Source: Aquificaceae bacterium (GTDB taxonomy: Bacteria; Aquificota; Aquificia; Aquificales; Aquificaceae). From it: DNA of 13,202 bases. The DNA lies in assembly GCA_027014185.1 (NCBI GenBank), contig JALWEK010000071.1:1-13202 (forward strand), in the 5' to 3' direction. A program made the position numbers and the translations under genes. How positions within the stretch are numbered: the first letter of the stretch is position 1; every line of letters begins with the position of its first letter. The notes below the pieces were generated by a model. That model had not been told where the DNA came from. It did no database searches and worked only from the letters and a program-made list of their open reading frames with translations. Positions 1 to 7,016 of this stretch are shown in pieces.

Positions 1-525
1 TTTTCCAGAGTAAAACATTCTCCATTTTTCCCGGAATATAGAGAGGCTATAGAACTCGCCAGACTTATCCTAAAAAATTTAGGAAGTGATCCTTTTACCC
101 ATGTATCTAAATCCACAAAGGTGCTACCCTATATAATAAATATGCCTAAGCTATTTGAATTATACGTTTGGTCAAAGTTAAAGAAGAGATACCACAATGT
201 TTTATATCAGCATAATGCGAATGGCGATATTCCAGACTTCTTGGTTGAGAGCAAAGGCTTAATAATTGATGCTAAATATAAATACATAGATGAGAGTAAA
301 CCGGATCTTGACGATATAGGTCAACTATCAAGGTATGGACGTAATTCAAAGATAAAAACCATTGTATCGGGTGAAAACGGAAAGGAAAAAGAACCACGGC
401 TTGTTATAGCCTATCCCGTCCTTGATTATTCTATATGTCGTTGTGCAAAAGTCAGAGGCTATTATAAACTCTATAAATTAGCAGTCCCAATACCTTACAG
501 GGAGAAATCAAATGCCCGACGATAA
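1..525 (+). CDS. McrC-like PD-(D/E)xK nuclease subunit, C-terminal half (5' end outside window)
   Basis: The reading frame is open from base 1 to the TAA at 523-525 (174 residues seen), so the N-terminal half lies upstream. Numbering from base 1, the segment P78-D79-F followed by IID90-A-K92-YK fits a PD-(D/E)xK nuclease core. The preceding [12 protein letters not shown] (46-57) and the following [10 protein letters not shown] (104-113, with Q108 and Y112) match the layout I know from the McrC family. McrC is the nuclease partner of the GTPase McrB in modification-dependent restriction; whether an McrB gene lies upstream cannot be seen. The coding sequence is about 35% G+C, far below its neighbours, which suggests horizontal acquisition. 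It overlaps the next gene by 14 bases. Alternatives are a solitary McrC-like nuclease or one from another restriction set. I am confident of the nuclease fold, less so of the exact system. Confidence 0.8.
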   Translation, partial: FSRVKHSPFFPEYREAIELARLILKNLGSDPFTHVSKSTKVLPYIINMPKLFELYVWSKLKKRYHNVLYQHNANGDIPDFLVESKGLIIDAKYKYIDESKPDLDDIGQLSRYGRNSKIKTIVSGENGKEKEPRLVIAYPVLDYSICRCAKVRGYYKLYKLAVPIPYREKSNARR

Positions 526-1156
526 AGACAGACGTGAAGAACACGAGGAAGAAGAGTTCGGAGAGCTTATAAAGTTCACACTCGCGGGCTTCGCAGGGGG
601 CCTAGGCCTCGGCTGGTTGCTGGATAGGGTAGGTTTTCAGAAGGACGCGAGAGGGCAGTGGGCTGTGAGGACCCTTGCGGGTGAGGGGGAGAGCATTCTC
701 GAGGGTGTATTTGCTATAAGAAAGCGCCTTTCAGGCGCCGCCTCCTCTCTTGCACAAGCCTACGGCTGGGGGAAGCTCATAGGCATGACCGTTCCCTGGT
801 GGATAGACCTAATCAGCAGATTGCTGGGCGTGAACGTCTATGGCTGGGAAGGCTTTTACATACCTTACTTCTACGCTATGAGCGATCAACTGGGGGCGAA
901 CGTCTCGGGGTTTATATACCTGTACAGGAAGGAAAGGAGTCTTTCTGGAGCCTTCAAAAAGTATGTAAAGAGTCCCGTGATGCTCACGAGCCTCCTCGTC
1001 ATACTCATCGTTCCCGTGGGATTGCTGGTTGCGAGGTTGCTGGGCTTTTCTCCGACCACAAACCTATTCGTGGCTCTCGAGACTATAGCTGCAAACCTGT
1101 GCTGGCTCCCTCCCCTGGTCGGTATGCTGGTGGAGAGAAGGAGACATCAAGCCTGA
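512..1156 (+). CDS. uncharacterised multi-pass membrane protein, 214 aa
   Basis: I do not recognise this family. The protein has a very acidic and charged N-terminus (1-18, a run of Asp, Glu, Arg), then a glycine-rich hydrophobic segment (about 19-38, with [10 protein letters not shown]). Further likely membrane segments lie at about 83-108, 116-137, 156-178 and 184-207, and the C-terminus is basic (ERRRHQA). The linker at 42-75 (with GEGESILEG) looks soluble. The ATG is preceded by AGGGAG at good spacing, and the charged leader before the first hydrophobic stretch supports this start. Base composition returns abruptly to the host level here (about 57% G+C over 541-660), so it is unlikely to have arrived with the upstream McrC-like gene despite the 14-base overlap. 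The 3' end overlaps the opposing deacetylase gene by 10 bases. The GWLLDR segment loosely recalls AtpI-type proteins, but length and the rest do not fit. Confidence 0.75.
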   Translation: MPDDKDRREEHEEEEFGELIKFTLAGFAGGLGLGWLLDRVGFQKDARGQWAVRTLAGEGESILEGVFAIRKRLSGAASSLAQAYGWGKLIGMTVPWWIDLISRLLGVNVYGWEGFYIPYFYAMSDQLGANVSGFIYLYRKERSLSGAFKKYVKSPVMLTSLLVILIVPVGLLVARLLGFSPTTNLFVALETIAANLCWLPPLVGMLVERRRHQA

Positions 1157-2076
1157 AGCATCTCCTCCACGGTCGCGACAACGCTCTCACCGAGGGCCTT
1201 GAGGTTGTACCCTCCTTCGAGGGCAAAGAGGGTGGGAGCTCCGAGATCCTTAGAGGTTTTCAGAATGCTGCTGACGATCTTCCTAATTCCCCTGGTGGAC
1301 ACGTTGAGATAGGTGAGGGGATCGTCCGAGTGGAGGTCGTAGCCCGCCGAGACCAGTACGAAGTTGGGTCTAAACTCCCTCATTACCTTCGGCAGGAGGT
1401 TAGAGTAAACGGGCTCGTACTCTGCATCCCCGGCACCGGCAGGCATGGGAACGTTCAGTGTGTAACCTTCTCCCTTTCCAGCTCCATTCTCGCTCGCGCT
1501 TCCAGTTCCAGGGTAAAAAGGGTACTGATGGGTAGAGAAGTAAAAGACCTTATCGTCTTGGTAGAAACTCCTCTGGGTGCCGTTCCCGTGATGGGCATCG
1601 AAGTCTATTATAAACACCTTCTCCATACCCTTCTTCCTAAGGTAGTGGGCCCCAACGGCCACGTTGTTAAATATGCAAAAGCCCATAGCCTTAGCGTACT
1701 CCGCATGGTGCCCAGGGGGTCTAACCGCACAGAACGCGGTCTCTACATCTCCCTCCAGTATCTTATCTATACCTTCGAGAACACCGCCCGCTGCCATCAG
1801 GGCTACATCGTAGGTCTCTTCGACGGCGTACGTATCCGGGTCCAAAAACCCGCCTCCGGACTTGCAGAAATCGTGAACCTCCTGGATGTAGTTGGGATCG
1901 TGATTGAGGGCTATCTCCTCAACCGAGGCTCTCCTCGGTTCTATAAGTTTGACCTCCTTCATAAGACCTGCCTTATCTAGGTGCTCCGTTATCGCTATGA
2001 GTCTCTCCTTCCTCTCGGGGTGGTCGGGATAGTCGTGTTTTAGATAGATTTCGTCGTAAATGAAGCCTGTCTTCAT
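1147..2076 (-). CDS. class II-type histone deacetylase family amidohydrolase, 309 aa
   Basis: This is a zinc-dependent deacetylase of the arginase/HDAC fold. Visible motifs are RPPGHHAE (119-125, the H123/H124 charge-relay pair), [12 protein letters not shown] (132-143), [10 protein letters not shown] (158-167, zinc ligands D160 and H162), SAGYD (243-247, third zinc ligand D247) and LEGGYN (286-291, with Y290 where the catalytic Tyr of HDACs sits). The LEGGYN form and the FCIFNN segment resemble class II HDACs and bacterial acetylpolyamine or acetoin-utilisation relatives rather than class I. The length fits a single catalytic domain without extensions. The substrate cannot be read from sequence: acetyl-lysine on proteins, acetylpolyamine or another small acetylated amine are all possible. 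It follows nadD by 21 bases on the same strand, and that gap holds its own TATAAT 8 bases before the ATG. GAGGT abuts the start codon, too close for a good ribosome site. Confidence 0.92.
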   Translation of the reverse strand: MKTGFIYDEIYLKHDYPDHPERKERLIAITEHLDKAGLMKEVKLIEPRRASVEEIALNHDPNYIQEVHDFCKSGGGFLDPDTYAVEETYDVALMAAGGVLEGIDKILEGDVETAFCAVRPPGHHAEYAKAMGFCIFNNVAVGAHYLRKKGMEKVFIIDFDAHHGNGTQRSFYQDDKVFYFSTHQYPFYPGTGSASENGAGKGEGYTLNVPMPAGAGDAEYEPVYSNLLPKVMREFRPNFVLVSAGYDLHSDDPLTYLNVSTRGIRKIVSSILKTSKDLGAPTLFALEGGYNLKALGESVVATVEEMLQA

Positions 2077-2084
2077 ACCTCGTT

Positions 2085-2090
2085 ATTATA
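2085..2090 (-). promoter_or_regulatory. TATAAT -10 box 8 bases before deacetylase ATG
   Basis: This perfect TATAAT on the minus strand lies in the 21-base gap after nadD. Eight bases separate it from the ATG, so transcription starting 6-8 bases downstream of the box would give a leader of zero to two bases. No clear -35 element was found. Confidence 0.55.
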
Positions 2091-2097
2091 TAGCCTG

Positions 2098-2694
2098 TTA
2101 ATCCCTGTAAAGGCCCTTCTCTTCTATATACTCTCTAACCTTATCGGGAACCATGCAGTAGATAGAAAGGCCCTCCTTTATCCTCTTTCTAACCTCGGTC
2201 GCGGATACGTCTATCCTCCTGATCTGTAAAAGGATAAGGTCTCTCCCTTCCTCCAGTTGGGGAAATCTTTCCTTTAGGTAGGATCTAACAGAATCGAGCT
2301 TTCCGCCCCTATCGACCACCACCAGTTTGGAAAGCTGGGCAACCCGCTCCGGTTCTCGCCAAAGATGGAACCTAAGCACGCTGTCTGAACCTAGGAGTAG
2401 GTAGGGTTCACTCCCAAACTCATCTCTGAACCACTCCAGCGTATCTACGGTGTAGGAGATCCCGCCTCTCCTGATCTCGTAATCGCTCACCTCAAAACCC
2501 TCTTCATCCCGGAGGGCTATCTCGAGCATTCTGAGCCTATCCTCCGGAGGGGCGGAGTGTCCCTCCTTAAGTGGAGCGTGGTAAGCGGGCATGAACACTA
2601 CCTTGCTGGCTCCCAGCTTTTCCTTCACGTCCCTGGCTATCAGGATGTGGCCTACGTGAACGGGGTCAAAACTCCCCCCGAAGAGTATTAGCAT
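2098..2694 (-). CDS. nadD: nicotinate-nucleotide adenylyltransferase
   Basis: The enzyme adenylates nicotinate mononucleotide to deamido-NAD in NAD synthesis. The nucleotidyltransferase signature GGSFDPVHVGH is at 6-16 (H13 and H16 are the HxGH catalytic pair). ISYTVDTL is at 79-86, LGSDS at 101-105, the family's second signature appears as VSATEVRKRI at 163-172, and VPDKVREYI at 182-190 is the usual C-terminal motif. The length of 198 residues is normal. The ATG at 2694 is the only sensible start because the signature begins at residue 6. No Shine-Dalgarno site is visible; instead a perfect TATAAT (2703-2708 on this strand) sits 8 bases before the ATG, suggesting a leaderless message. It is divergent from the diguanylate cyclase gene and is followed by the deacetylase gene. 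Confidence 0.96.
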   Translation of the reverse strand: MLILFGGSFDPVHVGHILIARDVKEKLGASKVVFMPAYHAPLKEGHSAPPEDRLRMLEIALRDEEGFEVSDYEIRRGGISYTVDTLEWFRDEFGSEPYLLLGSDSVLRFHLWREPERVAQLSKLVVVDRGGKLDSVRSYLKERFPQLEEGRDLILLQIRRIDVSATEVRKRIKEGLSIYCMVPDKVREYIEEKGLYRD

Positions 2695-2701
2695 GCTTGA
2701 A

Positions 2702-2707
2702 TATTAT
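2702..2707 (+). promoter_or_regulatory. TATTAT -10-like box before diguanylate cyclase gene
   Basis: The box matches TATAAT at five of six positions and ends 7 bases before the ATG at 2715. If used, it gives a leaderless message and rules out the TTG at 2697 as the start. It is in an AT-rich stretch, so chance is possible. Confidence 0.35.
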
Positions 2708-2708
2708 A
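2703..2708 (-). promoter_or_regulatory. TATAAT -10 box 8 bases before nadD ATG
   Basis: This perfect TATAAT on the minus strand has 8 bases between box and ATG and no Shine-Dalgarno site. It overlaps a TATTAT on the plus strand (2702-2707) that lies 7 bases before the diguanylate cyclase ATG, so the two divergent promoters would share their -10 bases and exclude each other. A matching -35 element is not evident. Confidence 0.55.
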
Positions 2709-2714
2709 TTGGGA

Positions 2715-4142
2715 ATGTCCTTAAGAAATAAGCTTATAACCAGCATAGTAGTTACCTCCTCGATCCTCTCCCTCCTGACGGTCCTCGTGTTCGCCTTCCT
2801 TACGTACGTTCACATAAACAGGAGCGTAAAGGACATCTACTCTATGGTTTCACGAACGTACGCCTACATACTCAAAACCCTGTCCCAGGATGCCAACGAG
2901 GTTACCTTCAGACTAAAGGACTGCAAACATAGAAGGGCTAACGCCTACATAGTTCTAAGGAAGGAAGGTCTCTTCGTGGGGAGGGTGAGAGACTGCGTTT
3001 TCTACGGAACCAGTTTCAGAGAGGTAATTGAGTTTACGGTGAACATAAACAGGGTGGACTGGATGATTATCTACGACAGGGAGGTTCTGGAGAGGATAAC
3101 CGAGAGTGAACCCGAGTTCCTCGACAGATTTATAGAAGGGAGGGTCGTGCTGAACGATCACATAATCGAAGGCAGGTACGATCCTAAACTGCTTTCCCAG
3201 GTAAAAGGGATAACTGGATACAAGCTCACCAACAGGTACTCCACACTCCTAATGGACTTTCCTATCCTGCTGGAGAACTCCGTTCCGATAGGCAGGGTTA
3301 TCTTCATAAAGGATTTCTCCCCCATACTCAAGACAGCCCTTCTCACACCCGCCCTCTTCCTCGGTTACACATTCATACTCGTTGTCGCCCTCTCCTCCAC
3401 AATCTTCCTGCTCTTCAACAGGATAGTTAAGGACGTGTCCATGCTCAGGGAAGTGGCTTACAAGTTCAAGGAGCTTGACTTCTCCGAGATAGACAGATTG
3501 AGCGAGGCCCTTAGGAAGGAGAGGAGGAGGGACGAGCTCTTCTACCTGAAGAGGGCTGTTCTCACCATGGCCCAGGAACTTGAGGCCCTGATAAGTCAGT
3601 TGAAGAACGAGAAGGACAAGCTCGAGGAGCTCGCCTACACAGATCCCCTCACGGAGCTAAGCAACAGGAGGTTCTTCCTAGAAGAGATGAAGAGGATCCT
3701 TGAGACCGCCAGGAGGTACAAGGAGCCGCTATCGTTGATGATACTAGATGTGGACAACTTCAAGAGGATAAACGATGAGTACGGGCACGACGTGGGAGAT
3801 CTCGTCCTTAAGCAGCTCGCCCAAGTGATTAAGAAGAATACGAGATCCTCAGACATAGCGGCAAGATGGGGTGGTGAGGAGTTCGTTATAGCGCTACCGA
3901 AGACGGACGAGAAGGGGGCCCTCATGGTAGCGGAGAGGATAAGACAGGAGTTCAAAAGATCGAAGGTAAAGGTGGATGGGGAGGAGGTCGGAACCACCGT
4001 GAGCATAGGCGTGGCCGTCTTCGACGAGGGGTACGACCTCGAGAGGCTCATAAAGGAGGCGGACGAGGCCCTTTACGAAGCCAAGAGGACAGGAAAGGAT
4101 AAGGTTGTCATACATAGAGTGGAAGATCGAGAGCAGGGTTAG
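2715..4142 (+). CDS. membrane-anchored diguanylate cyclase (GGDEF domain)
   Basis: This protein makes cyclic di-GMP from two GTP. From the ATG at 2715 it is 475 residues. A membrane segment at about 5-32 is followed by a periplasmic region (about 35-207, with Cys70 and Cys94), a second membrane segment (about 208-234), a helical cytoplasmic linker and a C-terminal GGDEF domain (about 305-470). The active-site motif is GGEEF (386-390). RSSD (377-380), five residues before it, is a canonical inhibitory I-site, so product feedback is expected. The N-terminal domain signature DPLTELSNRR (310-319) is intact. I see no EAL domain. The periplasmic domain, which I cannot assign to a family, presumably senses an external signal. 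A TTG at 2697 would add six residues, but TATTAT at 2702-2707 lies between it and the ATG, so I prefer the ATG. The last 35 bases overlap the opposing flavoprotein gene. Confidence 0.93.
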   Translation: MSLRNKLITSIVVTSSILSLLTVLVFAFLTYVHINRSVKDIYSMVSRTYAYILKTLSQDANEVTFRLKDCKHRRANAYIVLRKEGLFVGRVRDCVFYGTSFREVIEFTVNINRVDWMIIYDREVLERITESEPEFLDRFIEGRVVLNDHIIEGRYDPKLLSQVKGITGYKLTNRYSTLLMDFPILLENSVPIGRVIFIKDFSPILKTALLTPALFLGYTFILVVALSSTIFLLFNRIVKDVSMLREVAYKFKELDFSEIDRLSEALRKERRRDELFYLKRAVLTMAQELEALISQLKNEKDKLEELAYTDPLTELSNRRFFLEEMKRILETARRYKEPLSLMILDVDNFKRINDEYGHDVGDLVLKQLAQVIKKNTRSSDIAARWGGEEFVIALPKTDEKGALMVAERIRQEFKRSKVKVDGEEVGTTVSIGVAVFDEGYDLERLIKEADEALYEAKRTGKDKVVIHRVEDREQG

Positions 4143-5499
4143 CCAGAGCCCTTATTATCATCTCCTCAACCGCTCTCTTCGTGTGTTCTTCCATCTCCCT
4201 CCTGAGCTTCAGGAACATATGAAACAGGACCCCAGACGCCTCCAGACCTAAACCTCTGTCGGCGAGCACCTTCTCCTCCCAGCTTCTTATCTTACCGTTC
4301 AGGATCTTCAATATCCTGTTGTTGGGGTTGAGTTTGGGGTATCTCGGTACGCCTACGAACTGGTAGCCCCTAACCCTACCTTCTCTGAAAAAGACCTTGA
4401 CCAGATAGTTTCCCCTCTCCACGAAGAGCTCTTCCTCAGCGTCCTCAAAGAGCCCTCCGGATCCGGCGGTTACAGTTCTCGTTTTCACAGCGTTGTAGTC
4501 CACGAGGCCCGGATTTTTAACCTTTTTCCCGGCGAGGTTGAAGCCGGCCACGTACCCGGCCTGCTGGGCCGGAGGGAAGAGGGCTATCCACCTGTGGTTG
4601 CCCCAGACATCTATCCCCGAGGCTATATCCCCAGCCGCAAAGACATCTGGGTCTGAAGTCTGCTGAAACTCGTTTACGAGGATCCCACCTATGGGCCTTC
4701 CCAGCTTCTTGTCCATATGTATCTCTATGTCCGTCCCCTCAACGAGGTAGGTCCTCGGTCTAACACCTGTCGATATTATCACCATGTCCGTTTCAACAAA
4801 GAAGCTCCTATCGGATCCCCTCGGCTTTATCTCCACAGCCTCGACCCAATCCTTCCCGTGAAAGGCAACCACCTGATGTTCGAGATAGATCTTTATACCC
4901 GTCTCCTTCTCAAGGGTCTCTGTGTATATACTTCCCATCTGGTGGTCGAGCATCCTCGGAAGGGCCCTGTCGAATATCTCCACCACCGAGACCTCTACAC
5001 CAAGGTGATGTAAAGTTTCAGCATCCTCTACGCCTATCGGTCCGGCACCTACTATGACCGCTCTCCTCACCTTCCCTGAGGTAATCCACTCCCTTATCTT
5101 GAGAGCATCGTCGAGGGTCTTGGCGGTTGTTATTCCCGGAAGCTCCACTCCCTCTATGGGCGGAACGAAGGCGTAGGCTCCCGCGGCGAGGAGGCATCTG
5201 TCGTAGGAGATCTCCTCTCCGTCCCTAGTTATAACAACCTTCCTCCTGTTGTCTAACCTGATAACCTCCTTACCCGGCCGGAAGTCCACCCTGTACTTTT
5301 CGTAGAACTTTTCACCACCCTTGTAGAAGAGAGCCTCGGGTAGTATGTCGTCCCTGATGACGTTCTCCATACAGTTGGGGGCGTAGGTGGGGTGCTTTTC
5401 GTCCGAGAGAAGGATTATCTCGCTCTCGGTATCTACCTTTCTGAAAGCCTCGATGGCACTCGCCGCAGCCGGTCCGTTTCCTACGATTACGACCTTCAC
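4108..5499 (-). CDS. FAD/NAD(P)-dependent pyridine nucleotide-disulfide oxidoreductase, CoA-disulfide reductase/NADH oxidase-like
   Basis: The protein has the two-dinucleotide-domain fold. The FAD site VGNGPAAAS is at 6-14, the NAD(P) site VGAGPIGVE at 150-158, STGVRP at 243-248, and FAAGDIA at 287-293 closes the FAD site. Cys43, in YAPNCMENVI, lies where CoA-disulfide reductases and NADH oxidases of this family carry their single redox-active Cys, though the flanking residues are unusual. The 463 residues include a dimerisation domain (about 335-400) and an extra helical tail of roughly 60 residues. Likely roles are NAD(P)H-dependent reduction of O2, CoA-disulfide, polysulfide or sulfur; sequence alone does not decide. 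Its ATG overlaps the pepA stop by 4 bases (ATGA), so it is probably translated by coupling from the same message. Its 3' end overlaps the diguanylate cyclase gene by 35 bases. Confidence 0.88.
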   Translation of the reverse strand: MKVVIVGNGPAAASAIEAFRKVDTESEIILLSDEKHPTYAPNCMENVIRDDILPEALFYKGGEKFYEKYRVDFRPGKEVIRLDNRRKVVITRDGEEISYDRCLLAAGAYAFVPPIEGVELPGITTAKTLDDALKIREWITSGKVRRAVIVGAGPIGVEDAETLHHLGVEVSVVEIFDRALPRMLDHQMGSIYTETLEKETGIKIYLEHQVVAFHGKDWVEAVEIKPRGSDRSFFVETDMVIISTGVRPRTYLVEGTDIEIHMDKKLGRPIGGILVNEFQQTSDPDVFAAGDIASGIDVWGNHRWIALFPPAQQAGYVAGFNLAGKKVKNPGLVDYNAVKTRTVTAGSGGLFEDAEEELFVERGNYLVKVFFREGRVRGYQFVGVPRYPKLNPNNRILKILNGKIRSWEEKVLADRGLGLEASGVLFHMFLKLRREMEEHTKRAVEEMIIRALANPALDLPLYV

Positions 5500-6953
5500 C
5501 TATCCAGCCTCATTATGTACTCCACGCAGGTCCTCACTCCGAAGCCTGTTCCACCCTGGGTGTAATATCCGTAATCCTCCCTCGACCATGCTGGCCCCGC
5601 TATGTCAAGGTGGACCCACTCTATTCCCTCTCCAACGAACTCCTCAAGGAACATCGCCGCGGTTATCGCGCCTCCGTACCTTCCACCGGTGTTCACCACG
5701 TCCGCGGGACCCTTCTTTATCTTCTTCCTGAGCCTCTCGTCGTCCATGGGAAGCTCCCATACCCTTTCCCCCGTTTCCCTCGCTATCTCCTTTATCTCGT
5801 TTCCGAGTTCTTTGGAGTTGGTGAACAGTCCGGCCGTGTACTCTCCGAGGGCGACCATGCAGGCTCCCGTTAGGGTGGCCATGTCTATTATCCTGGAGGG
5901 TTTCAGCTCTGAGGCGTAGGAGAGGGCGTCCGCGAGGGTAACCCTTCCCTCAGCGTCGGTGTTGTCTATCTCTATGTACTTGCCGTTCTTTGCCCTTATT
6001 ATGTCGTCGGGCCTGTACGCTGTTCCCGAGGGCATGTTCTCGGCAGCACCTATTATCCCGTGAACCTCCACCTTAGGTTTTAACTGTGCTATCGCCTTCA
6101 TTATCCCGAGAACCGCGCAGGCTCCAGACTTGTCCATCTTCATAGTCCTCATGTAGTCTCCGGGCTTTATGTTGAGGCCTCCACTGTCGAAGGTGAGTCC
6201 CTTACCCACTATAACTATCCTGTCCTTGGGTTTGCCTCTGGGCTTGTAGGTGAGGTGTATAAACCTTGGTGGAGTCGCGGATCCCTTACCCACACTCCAG
6301 AGGGCGAGCATGCCCATATCCTGGATCTCCTTCTCATCATATACCTTGCACTGGAGTTTGTACTCCTTGGCCAGCCTCTTGGCCTCTTCGGCCAGGGTTA
6401 TGGGGTTTATCACGTTCCCGGGCTCGTTCACCAGGGATCTAGCGTAGTTCTGTGCCTCGGCCAGGACAACACCCTTCTTCAAGGTCGACTCGTTGGCCTT
6501 GTGAAAAACGAGCTTCTTTATCTCCTTTTTCTCCTTCTCCTTTGAGGTCTTGTACTTGTCGAAGGTGTAGTCTCCGAGGACAGCTCCCTCCGCAAGGGCC
6601 TGAGAGATCTTTGCGTCTATCCTCGGGGAGATTACCACGGCTTCCTCAACGCCGTCCTTCTTGAGCCTCTTTACGGCAAGTGCGACCGCCCTCCTGTAAG
6701 TATCGAGTGTAACTTTGTCCTTCTTTCCAAGACCCACGAGATAAACGAGCTCTATCCTCTGACCCGGAAGGGGTATCTTCTCAAGCTGACCCTCCTTGCC
6801 TTTGAAGTCGAGAGACTCGAGCGCCCTCTTTACCTTAGCCGAAACTCCCCTGCCGAGCCTCGATAGAGGCCTGAGGTCTCCTTCGAACAGGAGGACTACG
6901 GCAGACTTTATACCCGTTTCCTTAATATCTCCAGCGTAAGACTTTATATCCAT
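5496..6953 (-). CDS. pepA: leucyl aminopeptidase (M17 family)
   Basis: This cytoplasmic two-metal aminopeptidase removes N-terminal residues from peptides. The signature NTDAEGR is at 331-337. The metal ligands of E. coli PepA (K270, D275, D293, D352, E354) all find counterparts at a constant offset of 19: K251, D256, D274, D333 and E335. The catalytic Lys and Arg also match (K263, R337). The M17 N-terminal domain (about 1-140) precedes the catalytic domain (about 155-485), and the 485-residue length is normal. GGAGG (6961-6965 on this strand) lies 7 bases before the ATG, giving a clear start. It is the first gene of a two-gene unit with the flavoprotein and is divergent from the ATPase gene across 63 bases. 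Some PepA proteins also bind DNA; nothing here shows that. Confidence 0.96.
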   Translation of the reverse strand: MDIKSYAGDIKETGIKSAVVLLFEGDLRPLSRLGRGVSAKVKRALESLDFKGKEGQLEKIPLPGQRIELVYLVGLGKKDKVTLDTYRRAVALAVKRLKKDGVEEAVVISPRIDAKISQALAEGAVLGDYTFDKYKTSKEKEKKEIKKLVFHKANESTLKKGVVLAEAQNYARSLVNEPGNVINPITLAEEAKRLAKEYKLQCKVYDEKEIQDMGMLALWSVGKGSATPPRFIHLTYKPRGKPKDRIVIVGKGLTFDSGGLNIKPGDYMRTMKMDKSGACAVLGIMKAIAQLKPKVEVHGIIGAAENMPSGTAYRPDDIIRAKNGKYIEIDNTDAEGRVTLADALSYASELKPSRIIDMATLTGACMVALGEYTAGLFTNSKELGNEIKEIARETGERVWELPMDDERLRKKIKKGPADVVNTGGRYGGAITAAMFLEEFVGEGIEWVHLDIAGPAWSREDYGYYTQGGTGFGVRTCVEYIMRLDR

Positions 6954-6960
6954 TCTCGAA

Positions 6961-6965
6961 CCTCC
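6961..6965 (-). promoter_or_regulatory. Shine-Dalgarno site of pepA
   Basis: GGAGG on the minus strand, 7 bases before the pepA ATG, decides that start. Confidence 0.75.
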
Positions 6966-7000
6966 GATCTCGCTTAAGATTAATGATATAGTTTATCCTG

Positions 7001-7009
7001 AAGGAGGGG
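7001..7009 (+). promoter_or_regulatory. strong Shine-Dalgarno site of KaiC-like ATPase gene
   Basis: AAGGAGGGG with 7 bases to the ATG is near-ideal and fixes the start of this gene. Confidence 0.8.
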
Positions 7010-7016
7010 AAACAGA

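Larger units (their letters stand above)
6954..7016. promoter_or_regulatory. divergent promoter region between pepA and the KaiC-like ATPase gene
   Basis: These 63 bases must hold the start signals for both genes. On the plus strand TATAGT (6987-6992) would give a leader of about 18 bases containing AAGGAGGGG (7001-7009). On the minus strand GGAGG (6961-6965) serves pepA; its -10 is not clear, with TATATC as the best weak candidate. Unlike the leaderless-type genes, both genes here keep room for a ribosome site. Confidence 0.5.

Noticed and set aside
512..1156. AtpI-type ATP synthase accessory protein
   Set aside because: Only the short GWLLDR segment is similar; the protein is much longer, has more membrane segments, and no ATP synthase genes are nearby.
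799..1980. Long plus-strand open frame of 393 codons across the membrane-protein gene and the deacetylase gene
   Set aside because: It overlaps two genes in other frames, its second part is antisense to a deacetylase with intact catalytic motifs, and its translation has no recognisable domain or plausible composition.
2697..2714. TTG start adding six residues to the diguanylate cyclase
   Set aside because: The -10-like TATTAT lies inside this extension and the ATG at 2715 directly precedes the basic residues before the first membrane segment. I could not exclude the TTG completely.
3635..4051. Minus-strand open frame of 138 codons opposite the GGDEF domain
   Set aside because: It is Ser/Leu-rich shadow translation of a conserved domain on the other strand.
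4100..4150. Intrinsic terminators between convergent genes (also looked for near 1150 and 8159)
   Set aside because: The genes overlap or abut, and I saw no GC-rich hairpin followed by a T-run at any of the three junctions.
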